Source of the DNA: Larus michahellis
Taxonomy: Eukaryota; Chordata; Aves; Charadriiformes; Laridae
Assembly (NCBI RefSeq): GCF_964199755.1
Contig: NC_133897.1
Coordinates: forward strand, 74,686,080 to 74,750,079
Direction: 5' to 3'
DNA length: 64,000 nt
Part shown: in pieces, positions 1-14,200 of the stretch
Position numbering within the stretch: position 1 is the first letter of the stretch
How the letters are laid out: each line of letters begins with the position of its first letter
The notes under the pieces: model-generated
Database searches by the model: none
Seen by the model: only the letters and a program-made list of their open reading frames with translations
What the model was told of the DNA's origin: nothing
Program-made: the position numbers and the translations under genes

Positions 1-100
1 TCATGCTTTTAGCAAACTTTTTTCACAATGCGATCTGCCTTATTTTAGCAATACTTTACCATAGCTGCCTTAATTGCCTGCTGCATGTGTTTCTTTCCAG

Positions 101-288
101 ATGCCAGGGTTAGAGGATGGTTCCTTTTGGACTCTTACCTTCCCACGTTTTTCCTTACTGGAGCATACCTACTCTGCATATGGCTGGGCAACAAGTTCAT
201 GAAGGACAGGCCTCCTTTCTCTCTCAGGGCTCACCTCATTGTATATAACCTTGGGATTACACTGCTCTCCTTGTACATGCTCGTAGAG
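101..288 (+). CDS. ELOVL2: ELOVL2 exon 3
   Basis: The acceptor is TTTCTTTCCAG and the donor GAG|GTAAGT. The exon starts with the last two bases of a split Asp codon and carries 62 full codons, including RVRGW and [11 protein letters not shown], the first membrane segments of the elongase. It ends in phase 0. Confidence 0.95.
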
Positions 289-3200
289 GTAAGTGTTCTT
301 CCATGCAGCACGGCTGAGAAAGGTGAGCGATATACAGTTTTTAGCAGAAATGTCTTAGCAACGGACAATTTTGCTAGAAAATTTAACATCAACAGCTAAG
401 TAAATGTAAGATCAAGAACAGTCCCTTCGCAATTGGACAGTGAGTTGTACAGTAGCTTTTCAGCTTAGATCTCGGCGTGTTTTAACTGTCCCCCCTGCAC
501 TACAGTCCACACCTGGGCACTGCTGGCTGCTACCAGGACAGTGCCTACAAGCACGAATTTGAACCTGCAGCAGTCGCTCAGCTCAAATGTGGTGACACCT
601 CGTTTTTCAGCACCCATGAATATGCCCATGGATTGGGTTTTATTCATATGACTGTCTATGGAATGATTTTCCTATGTACAAATGCCCATGCTGAAATGTG
701 AACAGATTTCTAAATGAGTGTAAGTACTGATTTTTTTATGGTATTGGCAATTCAGTGTTATTTTTCTGCTCTCCTGACTAAGAAGCCTTCGTCATATAGT
801 CAGATGGTAAGAGACGGATGTTAAAAACCTGCTACTTCAGCCAAAAGCAAGTGCTGTGGGACTTGGAGGCTGAATATGGTCACACAGATTATTTCCCAAG
901 TACTTATCAGAGGGGAACATGCTCACAGAAACTGGAATCTGTTCAGAACCAAAAGAGAGGTTTGAATGCGTCTGATGATTTTGCAACAGCAGAAGACTTG
1001 AACAGTGCTCCTCAGCAGACACACATGTGTTTTCACCTTCCCAGTGGGGAGCAAAAGCCAAAAGTCGCTATTTTGATATTATTTGGGAGCTCCTCATTCT
1101 CAGCCTTGTGATAAGCGAGGTACTTTTAATATTAAAGCGTTAACATCCATCACTTGCGGCCCTAAAAAACAAACACTAAAAGACAAAAACCACAAAACGT
1201 TTTCTGACTTGGTTTAAAGAGTGACCGCGGGCATGTGAAGCCCTGGCTGAAGGAGGTGCTTCATTTCATGGTGTGACCTGCGGAGGCGTGAGCTGACATT
1301 GCCGCCTCGCCTGCGCAGCCTCACGGCACTTCTTGGCCCCTGGGCTCCCGGCCACAACAGCAGTTTCCACGAGAAAAACAAGGAGCCACTGTTCTGCCAA
1401 GCTGGAGAAGAGACTTTGCAGAAGCCAAACAAGACCCCCAAGATTTCAAGTTTTAAATTAATTTGAGCTAAACACCGGGTGACTGCCCTGGTCAAAAGGC
1501 TGAGCAGCAGTTTCGGTTTGCGCCTTTGTGCAAAGGACCCGTTGTGCTACGCGGAGCTACAGAGCTTCCTCCTGGCCAAAGCTCCTGCTGGCTTCTGCGG
1601 TTGCTGTGGGTGACCGAGGGTGCAGGATCAGGCCCAGAGCAAAGGAGAAACCAGCACAAGTGCTGGAAGGTTTGACGACGCCATACTGATTGTCCTCCAG
1701 AATCTAAATTAGCGCTTTGATGTTTAAATCCCCATTTTGCTTGAAGGTATAGAGTTATCTGTCCTCAGTAGCAGGACTCAGCAAAAAGGATTAACTGAAT
1801 ACAAAAGCACTGCTCCCTTCCCCTTGCAGGCTGATTTGGCCTGCCACAAGTAAATAAACGAACAAAGAGAATTTTAGCAGGTCTCACTTACGTGAAGCAA
1901 ACTTGGGTTTTGGCACCTTTACACCTTTGTAGGAACTTTGTTGAGCCAGCTCCCATTCAGCCACCTCGCTGCCCAGTCCTTCCTGAGGCTAACTTTGCTG
2001 CAGATGATGGCTGAGTTGTGTGAGTCCTCGGATCAGTCCCTTTAGACCTTGATTCCGTAGCTGGAAGCTGCTAGTTTATGACTCCCCCAGGCTGCAGCTG
2101 GGCACAGCTGGCAGTGGCTCGTAGCTTCACAGTCCACATTTTTTGGGAACCCGGGGAGACATCACGATTGATCTGCACTGCCAGCTGGTTTACGGCACAT
2201 TTCACTCTCAGCTCTAGACTGTTAGCCAGGCTGGTTTTACACTGTACAAAACACTCTTCCGTAATTTTTCGTGGTCCACTTGCCTGGTTCCTATCACAGC
2301 TTCTCTTCTGTGGAGGAACAGAACAGAAGTCAAGACTTGCAGACCTGCCTGAGGTAGCTTGCACATCCCTGCTGAAGGAAAACAGGCAAATGGGAGAGCA
2401 GAAATCATCTTCAGTACTCAATAAAGTTATGGTGACTCAACATTTCAAAATGTCACATTTCCAAAGCTTCTCTCCGGCCCTTATTCTCTCAGTCCTTTAT
2501 GGACAGTAAGCTCTTTAAGGCAAGATCTACCTATATTTAAAGCATTCTGCGCAGTGGTTTCTTATGTAAACAGAGCTGATCCCTCCAGAAAGTATGATTC
2601 AGGATTAATTCCTAGAGACATCTATAACAGTTATCATATTCCCCCATCCTCCCACTGCACCCAAACTCCTCTGGTCTCTCTAGCAGAGGTAAATCATAAA
2701 ATAATAAGCTCTATAGTAGAAATAAATCAGCCAAAAAAAAAAAAAAGGAAAAACAAACCAGTTACTGGCATTGTTCTTATCTCTTCTTGATTTTGTTTAT
2801 AAGGTGCCACACACGTTTTCTCGTGATAGCTCCAGAATAGAGTGGGTGCTTCTTAGACATGCAAAAGAAAAAGTATCTCATTCAAAAGAAAGGGTCTATC
2901 TCCAAATGCAGACTGTCCCACATGATGGCTTTAATGAGATACACAATAAACCAGTTGAGGGGGGTACCCGTATTGCAGTCTTCATCTCCTGACCTAGTTT
3001 AGCTGCCCCTTGACTACAGTTCATTTGTACAACCTGAAGGCAAGAAGACAAAGAATATAGCAAGGAGTCATAATAAAAGGGCTGTTTTTAAATTTCCAAA
3101 GGCAGATTCCTCTTTTCAGCCAGAGCTCCATGCGCTGCATCGTGGGCATGAAGCATCTCGGAGCCAAATTTAGCTCCATGAGCTTAGAGGTCAACCAATC

Positions 3201-6200
3201 CCTAAAGTACTTAGAGTTGTCCTGGAGCTGTTCCTCCAAGATGTGCCATCAGCATCAGGTCAGGTATCCTTACTGTACCTGAAGGACCCAAAAAACAAAC
3301 CCAGCTCTGCCCAGCCACCCTTATCCTACTGAGATGTCTCAAAACTTTTGTGTCATGAAAGAGTTACGTGCCTTTGAAGGCTTCCCAGAAGAGCAGTTTA
3401 TTAGACCTTAATTTGGACATCTGAGTTAGGCAAAGATATTTTCTTGAAGTTGTCAAAGGCACTTACCTCTCCCCACTGAATGCAATGGAGAAGTGGTGTA
3501 CTTGGGTTTGGAGCATAACTTTTTCAAGTACCTGAAACTTAGACGCAAGTCCTGTACTTAAATTAGGCAGACTGCAGGAGCACTGCCAAAGGGGTCAGAA
3601 GACAAATCCCTCCACCCCTGCCTCTTCAAGGGAAAGCTGCATCATAGGTTTGCTATTAGATGGATATTCTTCTGTACCATTAAGTGTTCACAGACTCAGA
3701 TCAAGTCTACCGATTCAACAGCAGCTTTCCCCAGCAGTAAGTATCACCTCTGCCTTATTTAAATTAAATCTCAGCTAGTCATCCAGCTCTCATCCAAGTC
3801 CTTTGGTTGATCAGGCACTGAGAAAACCAGGACACTGGCACCATCTGGGTCAGATTAAAAAGAAGATCTAGAGATATGTGTCATTAGCATAGGGGTAGCG
3901 TGATGTCTCAAACTGCCTGTATCCCCAGGTAGCTTCACAGACTTCTTACAAATCCATAGGATTTGTAAGCAAGCAACCACATCCATGTGGGGAAGCAGGA
4001 CTTGCATGTAAGGAACCCTCAATTCAGAGCAAAGGGGAGAGAGCGGAACTGCACAAGTATTGCAAGCCCAGTGCATTAACCTTTTTAGTGAAGCCAGAAG
4101 AAAAGTCTTTTACCTTACAGGATTAAAAAAAAGGAGTTTCAAGGAGCTTTCTAGGAGTTTCCTGTTTCTAGGAGCTGAAAATTCACCCCACAGTAAGTCA
4201 AATTTCTGAATTACAGTAATGACATGCAGAACCATAAGCACCAAGAAAAAATGAGGATTCCCAACAGTATCAGAATTGCCTTATCTGTATCCTCTGACAG
4301 CAGGGAAAGGTCACAAGCACAATGCTGGCACGATCAGGGCCACTAGCCACCGTTTTTAGCCCTACACATTGCAACTGGGATAACATCTTACAAAATTGCC
4401 AGAAATCCCAGTAGAGTGCCTGGATTTGGGATAACTGTGGGCAAAATGAAAGGTACAAACCAGAAATAAGAGGAGCACTTCAGCTCTGCTTTATTCCATC
4501 ATCCTAGTGGCTGACGCGAGAAAAATTTGCTTCCTAACTTTGCAAATGTTAAAAAGATAGAGGTTGAGTACAGAAGGTCTAAGTTTAATTTAAATAGTGC
4601 AGGTGATGAAGAAAGGTTTAAAAAGAACATAGATCCTAGTTGATTTGACTATCCTGGAGTTTTATTATAGAAATACAACTTCAATATAATATTTTAAATT
4701 TTTTTTAAGATTGTAATAAATTATTTAGTCCTTCATTAATTGTCTAAGTGTTAACGAATGTAAATCTAGCAGAGGAGAAAGGAATGATTCTAGATGTATG
4801 GTGCTAGATTCTAGAATTGGTGCTTGAGGTGAAGGTTTCTTTTGAACTAATTCTTTAATTGGGACAGAAAGTCTGTCTTAACCTTAGGGGAGCAAGAAGA
4901 AAAGAACAAAGTGAGAAACCAGAATAAATCAGGTGTGCTTTTCTATCATTTAGAGGGGAGAAGTGAGAAAGACAAACTGGACAGCAAAAAGGTTGCTGAG
5001 AGTGCAGCGTAACGCGGTGAAACGTAAGGACCAAAGCAAACAGATTTTTTGAGTAAGAACTTTGTCTGGATAGAGTTAAATTCCTAGATGTTCTTTGATC
5101 TTAATCAGATAATTTGTTTGGAGAACTGAGGAGCTGACTTCGCTGTTCTCACCTGCAGTTATTGTAACGGGACACATTGTCCTCACTTCTCAGTTTTCAT
5201 CCTCTGAGTTCTCCGTGTCTTTTCTACTGACCTTTCTGAGCTCTGCATTTAGGTAAAACGTTTAGCCTGCTCATGAAAGAGGCAGTGCTCTGGATCTCAC
5301 CTGCCCCATACAAATAGATTTCAGCAGAACTTTATTGGAAATCAAGAGTAAAATTTTATACAAGGAGGTTTGGTTTTTTCACATGTGCAAATCTTCCAAT
5401 ACAACCACTGGTACTATATAAAGCAATATACAGAAGCTATTCAGAATGGGACACGTAATCAAAGATTCATGGAAAATAAGCCTGGAAGGGATTTGGTTTA
5501 GCCTATTTCACTATCCCAGACAACAGCAATACACAAAAGAATCTGCATTCATAAGTTCAAGTAATTTTGAAGTCATTAGTTCGCTAATCCTTCTAGCAGC
5601 CTCCTATTTACTTAAGAGGTATTAAATAGAACCAGCTAGGAGTTTCTCAACAACAGGGCTTTACATTTGAAAGAGTTTTTGTTGACAGAAAAAAAATTCA
5701 GATCCTTATCAAAACTATAAGCTTTCTGACCTCAAAATAAGAAGAAAGCATGGGACCATTTACTTCCTCTGCTCTGGAATAATCAGCATCCTTCTATTTC
5801 GGATACCTGGGCAGGATGGAGCCCAGCTGTGCGTGTTGCAGGTCAGAATAGCAAACCCCAGTTGGCGTATTATGAAATTAGTCAATCGTTTTTTGGGCCA
5901 CCACGCATGTAATTACTGGACCTCTAACTAGACCCCATGGAGAGATGGAGAGCCTTACTAAGGAGTAGCCCAAAGCATGATCTTTACATTTCCGTCCCCA
6001 TGAAAAAAAAATAAAAATCTTTCTGCTGCATCATAAAGACAGACAACAAAATATTTCCCATTCAGCACCTGTTTCTTGTTTGGCACAACACCATTACTAA
6101 GTAACACTACGTTTGGGGAAACTGAGGCACTGGCCAAGCAGCAGGGTTGGGATTAGGCTCCTGGAATCCTCCAGTCCTGGGCTGAACAATCTCACCCATG

Positions 6201-9200
6201 CTGCTTCCCTGTGGGCCTTATGATCTTGCCAAACTACAGTTTATTGGAGATCTTCAGGATACAGGAGCAGCAATTTGGAAACACAGGCTGGTCTGCATCT
6301 CAGCTATTCATCTGAAATTGGGATTATACCACAATTCTTGGAGACTCGTCTAAAAGCTGGCAGCCTATATATAGAAAGATATTCAACAAATACCATTCAC
6401 AGATTATTTTACTATTGAACGTCCTCGCCAAAAAACCCATCTGAAAGCTTTTTAGGTATTGTTTAAGAATGATTTAAGAAGTCAAGGATGATTAATGGTA
6501 CCTTCCCCTATTCATCTACTCACCACATAAAAGCAGAGCATGCCTTCACCCCAGCCTCTTGGGGATGGGAAGATAACTCGGATGTTGCACGCATTTGGAA
6601 CTGAGCCGTGTTACAGTCAAGGAGCTGATTTCTCCCTTTGAGAACTGAAAAAGGAAAGTTAGGTGAGATGATGAATATCTGGCCTCCGTTTTTAGACATT
6701 GATAATCTTATGAGGTGTTTCATTCCAAAATTCACTTAAAACAAAGAACGCAAAGAAAACAAAGTAACTTCTCTCTCCTTCCCGAGTCACTGACCTGAGC
6801 CTTTGCTTACACTCTGTTTCTTTGGGATCTGACCTGCACATAACTGCTTTAGGAATATTTTGTCGAAGTCCAGAGACCTAGTGAGGAGCTGCTGTTCACA
6901 AGGACCAACAAAAAAACCTCCTCCTACAGCCAAGGAAATAGGTGATTTCACAGCACTGCAATTTCGACCCTTTGATCCACTACCATAGATCAGTCTCCTT
7001 AGTTTAGCAAGGCCTCCATTTCTTGAGGACAGGGGTCAGATCAAGATGTTTTAATTGGCCTGAGGGCTGGAGTCCCACAGAAAACCCAGTAAAACAACAT
7101 ATACATAATAATGACAAGAGGCTTCTTGCTCCTTTTTTTCCTCACAAGGACACTAGTGTTCACACTCCTGTTCTGAACTGTTGAGAGGAATTCCAATTAT
7201 TTGAATGCTGATTCCAATATTTGGTTTTGGCTTCCTCTTCTGAACTATTTCACAGGTACCAAGTTGTTGCAGAAGCCTGTTTAGGGAAAAAATCAAGGCA
7301 GATCAAGCTGGAGATTACAGTCATGAACCAGAAATCAAAGGGGATCCGTTGGGAGGGTAAAGCGATATATGAAAAGCTTTGCTGTAGTCTTGATTTTGGA
7401 ATTGTAACTAGGAGGTAAAAACTTGGTGAAAATAAATAGTGAACGGATGTATACACATTAGTACAAATAAATGAACTGAAAAATTAGAAGGGTGGGTGTG
7501 GTGGGAAAGATCTGTGCATTTCCCTGAGGCTGCAAACAGCAACCCTCTCTCCGGGCAAACTGAAAATATTCCAAATGCCTTACAAGGCTTGCTCATCTTC
7601 CAGGTGCTGGTGCCTCGTCCTCTGTCTTTCTCCTGCCCTGGGACAAGGCAGAATACCTTGCTGCTTCCAGACATTTTCTCTCTGAGAAAGCCCAAAGTGC
7701 ACAGAGCTTTTTCTACAACTTCAAGAGCACAGAAACCGCAGTCAGTAGAAACAGGAATATCCATTCAGAAAATATCATTGTTTTCCTTTCTAGTTTACCT
7801 ATAGAGGACAGATGCAGAACCAAGCTACAGCTGTGAGATTTTCGAGGCTGAAACCTTGAAAGGAGCAGGGCTCAGGCCCCTAGGTCAGGGCTCTTTGTGC
7901 TTAGTTTGCTGCTCACCATTTTCTGGCCCCCTTCTGCTGAGATTTCTTATAGAAGAACCAGCTCTCACTCCTGAAGAACGTGATTCCCCATTTAAAAAAA
8001 AGAAAAAAAAAAGGCAAGAGTTAGATGGCTGCAGCAAAGCAAGTGGTGTGAATCCTTGTGCTGTTTGTAGTTGAGCAGATGAGTAAAGGTCATTTGTTGG
8101 TGTAACAACTGGAATCTGTTAAGAACATTAGAGCAACAGCAAAATATGAAAACTTGAGTAATAACAGGATGTTGCTACTTAGTATAAGTTTTTCACAAGG
8201 CAGCATTTTCCTCTTTACGTGATCTGTGTTTCTAAATAGCTTCAAACAATGCGTGTGTTAATATTATTTTCAGGATAGGTTGCCAAGAACGCAAAGCATT
8301 CAAAGAACTGTTTTCTAGAGAGAGAGAATTTGTATTTTGAAAGACAGAGGGGCTATCTCGTCTCTTTAATACATCCTGTACTTGCACCATCTCTGCATGA
8401 TTAACCGTACCACCATCTCCACAGTCCTAAAGTGCTCAGCATGTGAAAGGGAACATAACTGAAACAGTAGCAAGTAATGTATGAGTTTGGTATCGGAGAA
8501 AAAGAGACCTAATAACTGAATATCTTGTGTCAGGGTACCAGCTTCTGTTCCAGATAGGCATCTGGCTCGTTTGGTACCACCGGTTAAGCTGCTTACCTTT
8601 CACATCATTGATAGCCAACGTGAAAGTCATGGCTGAGAATCACGGGAATTGCAAAAAATTACTCTCTTCCTTCCAGGTTTCCCCACTTTTTTTTTTTTTT
8701 ACTTTTTTTATTAGGAAGTTAGATAGAAATCTTGAAATTAGCTTGCAAAGAAGATCAGTCAAAACTCAAAGTGGATTCTCCACTTTTCCCTAAAGGAGAC
8801 CCAGCAGTAGGTAAGGCACCTACAACAGAGAACGGAAATGTTGAGCTCCAGAAAAGCTGACATGAAAGAGTAAGGTTAAGATAGCCAAAACAGATCTTCG
8901 CTCTAAGCTGCTGGCTCTTCAAACACAGAGGCAAATCAGAGGGAACTCTTCTGCCAAGTGAAATGGCTGGGGAATAGGCACACAGTGTGACCTGCAAAAT
9001 TTGGCATTACACAGAATCATGGAAGAGCAAACAAAAGAAATTAAAGAAAACCCTGCAGTCGGAGTGGTATTCTTACCCCAAAGCTTGCTCTCCATTTGCA
9101 TGCTGACCAATTGTGACGAGCTGCAGATTTCTCAAACGCTATTTATTTTATTTCTGAGCCTAATTTAAGGGGGTTTTCATCTCATTTTCCAACATGAGCG

Positions 9201-9941
9201 CTATGAATGGAATACTTGAGGGGAAAAAACAAAACAAAACAAACTTGAGATACAACTAAGCAGGCCAATTCAGCACCAGCAGGAAAGTTTCCTCCTTTGA
9301 CACACAAGAAAACAACACAAAAATAGATTTTTGAAAATCAGCCTATTGTAATCATATACAAATCTGAACATTTGCAAATCTTTTATAGTAAATTTTTCTA
9401 GCAGATTTCTGTGAACCAACATTTCACAGAAATGTAACAGAAGATTTTATGAGGTTAGGTATCTTCAGCAAAGCAGAAAAAAATGTGTTAGTTGTTAAAG
9501 GAAGAGAAAAAGAGGTTGAAAGAGTAAAGTGTTTGTGCAATTGGAACCTGAAAAAAGCAGATTCCCAAAGATACATTAAGAGAGGAATGAACAAATTTGA
9601 AGAATTTAAGCAGAGGAAAAGTATGAATTTGCAGATATAGAATGCAACAGAATCAACTAAGTTAAATTGTTTTAACTGATCTTGAAAGAAAATGTTAAGA
9701 ATTGCATACCTTTCATAAGGTAAAATTGTTTAAGAGCTTTAGATTAAAAAACTTTATAGGCACATCATGTCCAGGCTAGGATCCAGGATGCTGCCTCCAG
9801 CTGAGCTGCTGACACTGTTTGACCATACTGCTCCCAGCCAAGAAGATGACAATTCCATTTTCTTCAGTATTTGTCAAGTAACAAGACAGAGTTGAGAGCA
9901 AACCTTCAACAACAGCCTGTCAATAATGCTATACTTGCTTT

Positions 9942-9979
<38 letters not shown>

Positions 9980-11260
9980 CAGTTTGGGGATCACTCAGTC
10001 ACCTCTTATTTGCAGAGAAAATCCAAGGCAAGAGAGTGCACAAAGGCGGCACTGAGAGGAGCTACCCAGAAAAGCCACCATGCAGTAACATCTCCCCATC
10101 CCTCACAAAGCTGCTACCTATTGCCAGCTACAGTGTAGGCACAGAGCTGGGGACCAAGGACATGCCACAGGAGGGGACAGCTGGTGAGCTGCAAGCCCGC
10201 TGCCTCCTACTCAGAGAACAGAAATAACCCCTTTTCCACTGCTATTTGGAAGATAATACGGAAAACGGGGAAACGAAGTGGCATAATTTGCTTTTCCCCT
10301 CAAGGAGTTTTAACTCCCTTCTCTTCCAGCACCTCTGCAGGTTATGAGAGCTGGGCAGGTGTGACCCGTGCCTCCCCTTCCCACCCTCCTGCCATGGCAG
10401 TGGAGGGGGGGGGGGGAAGGAGAAGAGCCCAAACATCCCAGGCCTGCAGGCACAGCACCCAAGCAGAGGCCAGCTTGGCAGGACAAGCTGTGATCTCAGC
10501 TGCGCAGAGCACTTGCATGAGGACCTCTAGCTGGCTTTTTGCCGCTGCCCCTGTTTTCAGACTCCAGTCCCATCCTGTTCGGTTTGGTGACCCGCACATG
10601 CTATAGGCAAATCCACCGAAACACAGGCTGTTCCAAAAAGGAGTGGGCTTGTTTCAGCTGTTACGTAGCAGTTATCTGCAAAACAATCCATAATTGTCTT
10701 TTCATCTCTCTCTGCAATATCTATGCGTTATTTTAGCCACATACACGAACTATATTTGAATTAGAGAAATAATCACTGAATTGCAATTTAGAGAAAAAAT
10801 AATAGGAGATGTTGTCTCTTCAGATTTTATTGCTTTTCAACGTGAATTTATAAGCAGCATTCTGGGCTATTTGCTGATTCTCCAGATAATATTACCAATA
10901 ATAATTTTTAAATGTATTTACTTTGGGAATTAGTTCACTTTGATTACTAAGAATCTCTCTGCTTTGCTTTTGTATAGACTGTCACACGTTCAACACAGGA
11001 GACTAATTTTCAGTCTGAAGTGGAGGGAAAAGTCTGTACAGACGCTGATACACACCTTCCCCATGAATGCAGTGCCAGAGTTGAAAGCAACTCACTTCTC
11101 ACAGCATCTTGCAATTCCACTTACAGCTTAACAATTTGATGTACTTCTCCCACCATCGCTCACTGCATTCTCCATAGAGAGGAAGACAGACCCCAGAATA
11201 TGATTTGCTCAGTTTGGCCTCAAAACCCGCTTTTCACAAATTCAAGAATAAGTAAGACCT

Positions 11261-11298
<38 letters not shown>

Positions 11299-14200
11299 AG
11301 GGCTCTACAGAGCATTTATGGGCAATAAATTATGCTCCCTATTCCAAAACAGCTGCTGAATGCTTTAGGTGGTCATTACTGTAAAAATATTCCCTATCAA
11401 AAGCCACCCTATGGCTTTCTAGAAACCTTCTGCTCCATCAGAGTGCGGTAGCCCGACATTTCATTGCTCTGTCTGCTTCCCAGCATGACATGTGCTGAAT
11501 CTAAAAAATTGCTCGTGTGTCTATTCACGTCTCCATTCAGCACTATGCCCGCTCTCCTCTACTTCCTCCTGCATTTAGCGGTGCAGAATAAAGGGATGTA
11601 GGGCATAAGGAAATATTTCTCCCATTGCACTGCTTTGGACTGGCCTTTTGTTTGCTTGCTTGGCATGGGGGATTTTTCTCAGGGACGGTTTTGCACAAGG
11701 AGCTGTTAAGCTCTGTTCATAGTGCGTCAGGACAGAGACACAACATTCAAGCACAAGCTTTGGAGCGAGGATCACTGCGCTAAGTAATGAGAGAGTTTAA
11801 TGGATGCCTTGAAGGCTCTAAAGCCAGAGAAATGCAAGAGGTGTACCATTTCACTTTATGACTCCAACACAACCTGACGCCTTTCCCATTTCAAAGCAGA
11901 AGATACTAGCGAGTGGTCTGGGTTTAAGAGCATCAGCTCACAGAAGGAGTGGGAACCTACTGTACTTCCGCACTGATTTTTTTTCAATAAACACAGAACA
12001 GCCGCAGGGGGGTAAAAGCGAATGGCTACGTCTCTTCACGAACATCGTTGCTGTGTTTTTTGTTCCAGCTCATCCTTGCCACGTGGGAAGGAGGGTACAA
12101 CTTGCAGTGCCAGAACCTCCACAGCGCCGGGGAGGCCGATATCCGGGTGAGAGACAGCAGCAGCTCAGCCCCCAGCATCCACGGCAGCCCTTCCCTACGC
12201 ATCCTTATAGCTGCCTTCACAGCAATAACGACATTATCAGTGACATCTTCAACATGAGGGTTTTAATCAAGTTGCCTAACAGCTGGCAGCAAACAAGAAG
12301 TGTTATCTTTCTGATTCAATACAGATGCATCTGCATTGAACGCTGTGGAAAGCATGACAGGGAGTCTTTTGAAAAGCCGTATATCAAGATCTGTGATCAA
12401 AACAGCGTTGCCTGACTATTAAAATAGAGAATATGGATATTTTAAAACTTGGAACAAAAATCAGCCATCTAAAATGTAACGCTTGTTGGGCTGTAGCTGG
12501 AAATGGATTTAAGCCCAGCTCTAAACTCTGGGAAACTGCAGAGATGTTTTGCTGGCCTGACTCATCTCTAGTTTCAACCCTTATTTCTGCATCCCAGCAA
12601 TTCCATGTATTAACCCTCTGTCATTCCCCACATCAGGCTCACTTTCCAGACAACATTAGAGCTCAAGGGCAGAAAGATTAGTTAACCTATATAAAATTTT
12701 CCCTAACCTTTGAATTTATGTGTGCTATGTCAAGAAAAAGGTCAGTTAAATACCTTTTCCCATCAACAAGGTGTTTTCCCCCTTTCTGTTTTAACTAACT
12801 GCCTTTAACTGACCTGGGTCATACCCTGAGCTCTGATAAAGTATCTCAACTCTAGAGGAGGGTATATTCCATTGTATTGAGTGTCAGAGATGCATTATTT
12901 AAAATGAAGAAACTGCCAGCAAAATCTTTTCAGTGCCAAGAAAGTATAAATGGTAACAACCTTCAAAAAAAAAAAACCACACACAAAAACCCACCCACAA
13001 CTGTATCTTCGATTAAAAAAAATAGCACAATTAGAAAATCCTTCCTCAAAGCCTATATTTCTTAAATTATATTTAAATAATTACATATTTATACAATCAC
13101 TTAAGAAAAGATGTATTTTTTTTCTACAATGCCTCATTGAAAAGGGAAATAAAATCGAAGCAAGAGCTTGTGCTCCTCCTTCAATAGGATATCAATGCCT
13201 TTTGGGAAGTTGCATGCCTAGGGACTGAGGAAGTACAGCAATATTTAAGCCCTTTTATTGACAGATAGTGATCTCCTGCTCCTTTGTTCTTGCTCGTACA
13301 GGTAGCCAAGGTGCTGTGGTGGTATTATTTTTCCAAAGTAATTGAATTCATGGACACCATCTTCTTTGTACTGAGAAAGAAAAGCAGCCAGATCACCTTC
13401 CTTCACGTGTATCACCACGCCACTATGTTTAACATTTGGTGGTGTGTCCTGAACTGGATACCTTGTGGGCAAAGTAAGTCTCTGCTGGCTTCATCACCTG
13501 GGGTACAAGTCACCTGTTGCGGGAGGGGAACCGCACCACCAGGCAAAGCAAGGGTATCACTGTGCCATATGGCAGCACCTTTAAAGGTTCATAGCCCGTC
13601 TTTCAGGACTGCCAAACACCTGCAGATCGCAGTAAAATTAGAAGCACAGTTAAAAGTTCGGGGGGGGGGGAATATCTGAGTGTTAGGCCCTAGATTTTTC
13701 ACTTAGCTGCCACAACTTCTCATTATTTACTTCTCTTCAAACTACTTTTAGACAGGGTAATACTTACGAGTAGTACACAAGAGTAATCATGTACAGGACC
13801 TGCGCTCCAAAAGCAGATGCAGGGTGAAATCATGACTCAGCATCAATCACGACAAATGAATCGATAGTACTTTTACAAATTTGACTCCTGGATGCATCAA
13901 TCTGACATTCTGCTATAGCAAGATACTTCACTTAAATAATCACTAATTAAAATACCGGCTCGGGTTTGTCGGTTTTTTAAAACGAAAATACAACATCTGT
14001 CTAGTAGTATAGCAAAAAAAAAAAAACAAAACAAAAAAATACAGTTTTCTCTACCATCAGGGATTGTTTTAGCAGCTACCAGTTCATATCATTATGCAGT
14101 AGAGACTTTTCAAATGTTAATTTATAAAACTTTCAGGGAATTTTGTGGCAGCAGGCCAAACTAAGTCAGCATTGCCTCCAAGCAAGCATGTAGCAAAACC

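Larger units (their letters stand above)
289..12068 (+). other. ELOVL2: ELOVL2 intron 3 (11.8 kb)
   Basis: Long intron with no conserved-looking frame. It holds an L3/CR1-like LINE relic near 3.64-4.08 kb, a MIR-like relic near 6.11-6.21 kb, an A31 run (9946-9976) and a T8A24 tract (11260-11291). The rest is unique-looking AT-rich sequence; I recognise no RNA gene. Confidence 0.8.

Noticed and set aside
3455-3570. Similarity to an ancient reptilian/avian repeat with a CATTGAAATCAATGG-type core
   Set aside because: CCACTGAATGCAATGGAGAA is suggestive, but the flanks are too decayed to assign by eye.
5455-5560. Possible old CR1 3' end (GATTCATGGAAAATAAGCCTGGAAGGGA...)
   Set aside because: Only a faint resemblance to the CR1 tail and no terminal octamer or ORF2 remnant; not enough to call.
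11858-12415. 185-codon plus-strand frame around ELOVL2 exon 4
   Set aside because: It reads exon 4 in the wrong frame; the correct frame gives the conserved [10 protein letters not shown] block.
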